The position numbers and the translations under genes were made by a program. A DNA stretch of 23,355 nucleotides from positions 1-23,355 of the IMG/VR virus record IMGVR_UViG_3300031227_010065; one strand, written 5' to 3'. How positions within the stretch are numbered: position 1 is the stretch's first letter; every line of letters starts with the position of its first letter. Below are positions 21,520 to 23,355 of this stretch, one piece after another. A model generated the notes under the pieces. It saw only the letters and a list, made by a program, of their open reading frames with translations, searched no databases and was not told where the DNA came from. The DNA is from a virus.

Positions 21520-22609
21520 CAATACCTATCCCCGCCCTCTCCGCAAGAGCGACAAATGCTTTCGCCGCCACGATTGGAACGACTGCGTTCCCGCCGGCCC
21601 GGAGTCGATCGGTGCGAGAGAAGTCCACCCCGGCGGGAACCCCATCAGCCACATCACAAATCGCGGGTTCAAGCGTCGGGTCGAGTTCGAGCACTCCTCC
21701 CCAGGCATCGGTGTCCGTGGGGCCTGGCGGGAAAGGTGGGAGTTCGTCGGCGCATTGCCGTTCCCGTCCTTCGAGTCCCTGCCCAGAGGCGTTGCCCAAG
21801 TCTTCGCCGTCGCCTGCAAGTCCTCTCCGCCGCTCCCGCGTGTCGCGAGCGACACGCGGCCCTCTGGTCCGCCCGTCGGTGTCTTCGGCGTCGGCCAGAA
21901 CCGAGTCTGCGATTCGAGGCCCACTTGCCGCTTGCCCACCGATGTCGCACCCTTGCGTTCCACATCCTCCGCAGACATTGACCGCCCGCCGTTGGGAGTA
22001 TTCGGAGTCATCCACATCCGGGATACACCCGTCAACGTCCGCTGTGTCGTTCCGTCCCTCTGCTTCTGGTAGTCCCCGACCTCGTGCGCCCGCACTGTAG
22101 GCCAGGATGAAGAGCCGTTCCCGTTTGTGTGGCGCGCCACATTCGGCAGCCGAAACGAGATCCCATTCCGCATCGAACCCCGCTTCGGCCAGGTCGCCAA
22201 GAACGTGTCCAACCCCGCCATTGGCAAGACCGGGCACGTTTTCCAAGAAGACGATTCCGGGTTCCACCTCGCGAATGATACGTGCAATCTCCGGCCAGAC
22301 CCACCGCTCATCTTCGGTTCCCCGCCGCTCTCCGGCAACGGACCATGGCTGACACGGAAACCCCGCAGTGATGATATCCACGACTCCACTCCATCTTCGG
22401 CCATCGAATGTCGTGAGATCGTCCCATACAGGAGCCGAATCCAGGGCCGCGTCCGCCATCCTCGCCACGAGCATGCACGCGGCTGAGACTTCCCGTTCGA
22501 CGTAGCACACAGTTCGATACCGAGCGCCGAGAGCGAGCCTAAGTCCCAGTTCGAGCCCGCCAATTCCGGCACAAAGAGAAAGGCCATTCAAATGAGTCTC
22601 CCCGTCCAT
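21512..22609 (-). CDS. C5-cytosine DNA methyltransferase (Dcm-type)
   Basis: The protein has up to 365 residues. Motif I LSLCAGIGGLELGL (10-23), motif IV GFPCQPWSVAG (83-93, catalytic C86), motif VI FLENVPG (121-127), motif VIII APHKRERLFILA (159-170) and motif X RLRAGGNAVVP (335-345) are all present, so it should be active. The section 171-310 (target-recognition and linker) is Gly/Asp/Arg-rich with recurring LADA-like words and looks low in complexity; it overlaps a second open frame. The start is ATG 22609 or, more in line with relatives, TTG 22591 beginning LNGLSLCAGIGG, with GGGGAG 6 nt upstream. It would protect phage DNA from host endonucleases. Recognition sequence unknown. Confidence 0.92.
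   Translation of the reverse strand: MDGETHLNGLSLCAGIGGLELGLRLALGARYRTVCYVEREVSAACMLVARMADAALDSAPVWDDLTTFDGRRWSGVVDIITAGFPCQPWSVAGERRGTEDERWVWPEIARIIREVEPGIVFLENVPGLANGGVGHVLGDLAEAGFDAEWDLVSAAECGAPHKRERLFILAYSAGARGRGLPEAEGRNDTADVDGCIPDVDDSEYSQRRAVNVCGGCGTQGCDIGGQAASGPRIADSVLADAEDTDGRTRGPRVARDTRERRRGLAGDGEDLGNASGQGLEGRERQCADELPPFPPGPTDTDAWGGVLELDPTLEPAICDVADGVPAGVDFSRTDRLRAGGNAVVPIVAAKAFVALAERAGIGIDD
21526..22587 (-). CDS. possible overlapping ORF in the methyltransferase gene (WPTP-type protein)
   Basis: A complete 353-codon frame lies within the methyltransferase, shifted relative to it. Its ATG directly follows the TGA of the upstream gene. The protein shows ESSSWKTC (~111-118), FLATWPKRGSMRNGISF (~129-145), four W-x-T-P-like repeats near 162, 192, 231 and 264 (SWPT, WMTP, WPTP, WATP) and LNPRFVMWLMGFPPGWT (306-322). 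From memory, the series SSSWRT, TWPRSGM..NG, WPTP..D and LNP.FVEWLMGFP.GWT defines a widespread stand-alone phage protein group near C5 methyltransferases. It may therefore be translated, or be a by-product of that gene's composition. No function can be stated. Confidence 0.4.
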   Translation of the reverse strand: MAFLFVPELAGSNWDLGSLSALGIELCATSNGKSQPRACSWRGWRTRPWIRLLYGTISRHSMAEDGVESWISSLRGFRVSHGPLPESGGEPKMSGGSGRRLHVSFARWNPESSSWKTCPVLPMAGLDTFLATWPKRGSMRNGISFRLPNVARHTNGNGSSSWPTVRAHEVGDYQKQRDGTTQRTLTGVSRMWMTPNTPNGGRSMSAEDVERKGATSVGKRQVGLESQTRFWPTPKTPTGGPEGRVSLATRGSGGEDLQATAKTWATPLGRDSKDGNGNAPTNSHLSRQAPRTPMPGEECSNSTRRLNPRFVMWLMGFPPGWTSLAPIDSGPAGTQSFQSWRRKHLSLLRRGRG

Positions 22610-22968
22610 GGGTAGAGTGTCTGCCCCACCAACACTACCTTCCTCGGCGTATCCATCAGCGGCTTGAGCATGGAATAGAACAGGACCGCAGGGTTGAGAC
22701 TGGAATACTTGTACATCTCATAGGACACCACGTGTGTCCGTTTCCCCTGCATCCAGATCTCCAGGCAATACCACTCCGGCTTCCGAAACACCCCATTCCT
22801 CAATGCCGGAGGCCCGGACACAATGGGGATATCCTGGATCGGAATCCGCTTGCAGGAGGCGGACAACACCAATGCGTCCAGAGCATCCTTGCGCGTCGGA
22901 TAGACCGGCGATTCAGGGCCACAACTCATGTTTTCGGCAATATTAGCAACCGTAAGTTCGTTCTTCAT
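22588..22968 (-). CDS. hypothetical protein
   Basis: The protein has 126 residues; ATG at 22968 lies 4 nt after the clamp stop, so it is coupled to it. No family recognised. The sequence has a helical N-terminus (VANIAENMSCG, KDALDALVLSASCKRIPIQD) and a beta-rich C-terminal half (YCLEIWMQGKRTHVVSYEMY, then KVVLVGQTLYPWTG). The stop TGA is embedded between the two candidate starts of the downstream methyltransferase locus (TTGAATG). Adjacent placement to the sliding clamp hints at replication or DNA metabolism, but this is only positional. Confidence 0.7.
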   Translation of the reverse strand: MKNELTVANIAENMSCGPESPVYPTRKDALDALVLSASCKRIPIQDIPIVSGPPALRNGVFRKPEWYCLEIWMQGKRTHVVSYEMYKYSSLNPAVLFYSMLKPLMDTPRKVVLVGQTLYPWTGRLI

Positions 22969-22972
22969 TACA

Positions 22973-23355
22973 TCACTCCGCTATCTGCATCGGCATCACG
23001 ACCGCCATGTAGTCCCGGTTCTCGGGCGCGGTCACAAACGCCTGGTCCTGCTTCCCTTTCAGCGAGATCCGGATCTGCTTGCTGCCCAGAAGCGGTTGCA
23101 TGGCATCCCGCAAATACCTATAGCTGAACTTGGTGCGCATGCCCTCGCCGATGCCGCCGGCTTCCAGCAGATCGACCTCGCACTCGCTTTCGCCGAACAC
23201 TGGTGAGCGCGTAGTCAGTATCAGCTTTTGGCCCTTTGCGACAAACTCGACACCATCGCTGTTGCCGCGGGCGATCACAGACAGACCCATCAAGGCACCT
23301 GTGAGTTCGCAGGGATCGACAATCCAGTGTCCGGGCGTCTGCATCACGCCCTCGA
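22973..23355 (-). CDS. dnaN: DNA polymerase sliding clamp (DnaN-like), C-terminal domain, 5' end cut by window
   Basis: The frame remains open at the right edge (Glu-Gly before the first internal Met pair), so only the last ~127 residues are seen. They align by eye with domain III of bacterial beta clamps: DPCELTGALMGLSVIARGNS, VEFVAKGQKLILTT, an acidic ESECEVDL strand, FSYRYLRDAMQPLLGSK, IRISLKG, then the terminal YMAVVMPMQI, matching the canonical Y-VVMPMR-type end. It would form a ring on DNA that tethers the replicative polymerase. A phage-encoded clamp suggests a substantial replication module beyond the window. Confidence 0.85.
   Translation of the reverse strand, partial: EGVMQTPGHWIVDPCELTGALMGLSVIARGNSDGVEFVAKGQKLILTTRSPVFGESECEVDLLEAGGIGEGMRTKFSYRYLRDAMQPLLGSKQIRISLKGKQDQAFVTAPENRDYMAVVMPMQIAE

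Noticed and set aside
1-23355. tRNA genes, CRISPR arrays, insertion sequences, integrase or attachment sites
   Set aside because: None was recognised by eye on either strand; no cloverleaf, regular spaced repeats, transposase or recombinase motif was found.

Overview
The window is one gene-dense stretch of a tailed double-stranded DNA bacteriophage (Caudoviricetes-like) or prophage genome. Every convincing gene lies on the minus strand, so transcription runs from high to low coordinates. Phage identity rests on a large terminase, a small-terminase candidate, a portal, a prohead protease fused to a major capsid protein, and many small phage-type genes with 4-20 nt stop/start overlaps. Ribosome sites are strong GGAGG types and one promoter is near-consensus sigma-70, so the host is a bacterium. 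The DNA is GC-rich. Nothing in the sequence identifies the host species.

Layout, in transcription order. (1) 23355-12733, early/metabolic half: the end of a DNA sliding clamp, an unknown gene, a C5-cytosine methyltransferase with a second long ORF in another frame, a small membrane protein, a GHMP (heptose-type) sugar kinase, a structured leader, an unknown gene, a beta-class DNA methyltransferase, conserved phage genes, a DUF5131 (Gp37/Gp68) protein, an MT-A70 methyltransferase, several small Cys-rich proteins, a GalU-like sugar nucleotidyltransferase and an unknown conserved phage gene. (2) 12736-12595: a strong promoter plus GC hairpins. (3) 12594-3739, packaging and head operon: zinc-ribbon and KOW-like small proteins, TerS candidate, TerL, a sigma factor, portal, three small proteins sharing a recurring N-terminal module (two with C2H2-like fingers), and protease-capsid. 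(4) 3648-1: a GT4 glycosyltransferase, an RMD/GMD-like nucleotide-sugar SDR, and a GT2 glycosyltransferase cut by the left edge.

How it may work together. Kinase, nucleotidyltransferase and SDR could make an activated (6-deoxy)hexose or heptose, and the two glycosyltransferases could transfer it. Both glycosyltransferases carry at their N-terminus the same ~45-residue module found in the small proteins next to the portal and capsid genes. This suggests the enzymes are targeted to the virion, or glycosylate head proteins. Three methyltransferases of different classes with no visible restriction enzyme suggest genome protection. The other strongest observations are the dual-frame methyltransferase locus, the nested internal start in the protease-capsid ORF, the sigma factor between terL and portal, and the structured leader at 20197-20300. 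All functions are read from motifs by eye; no database search was run.
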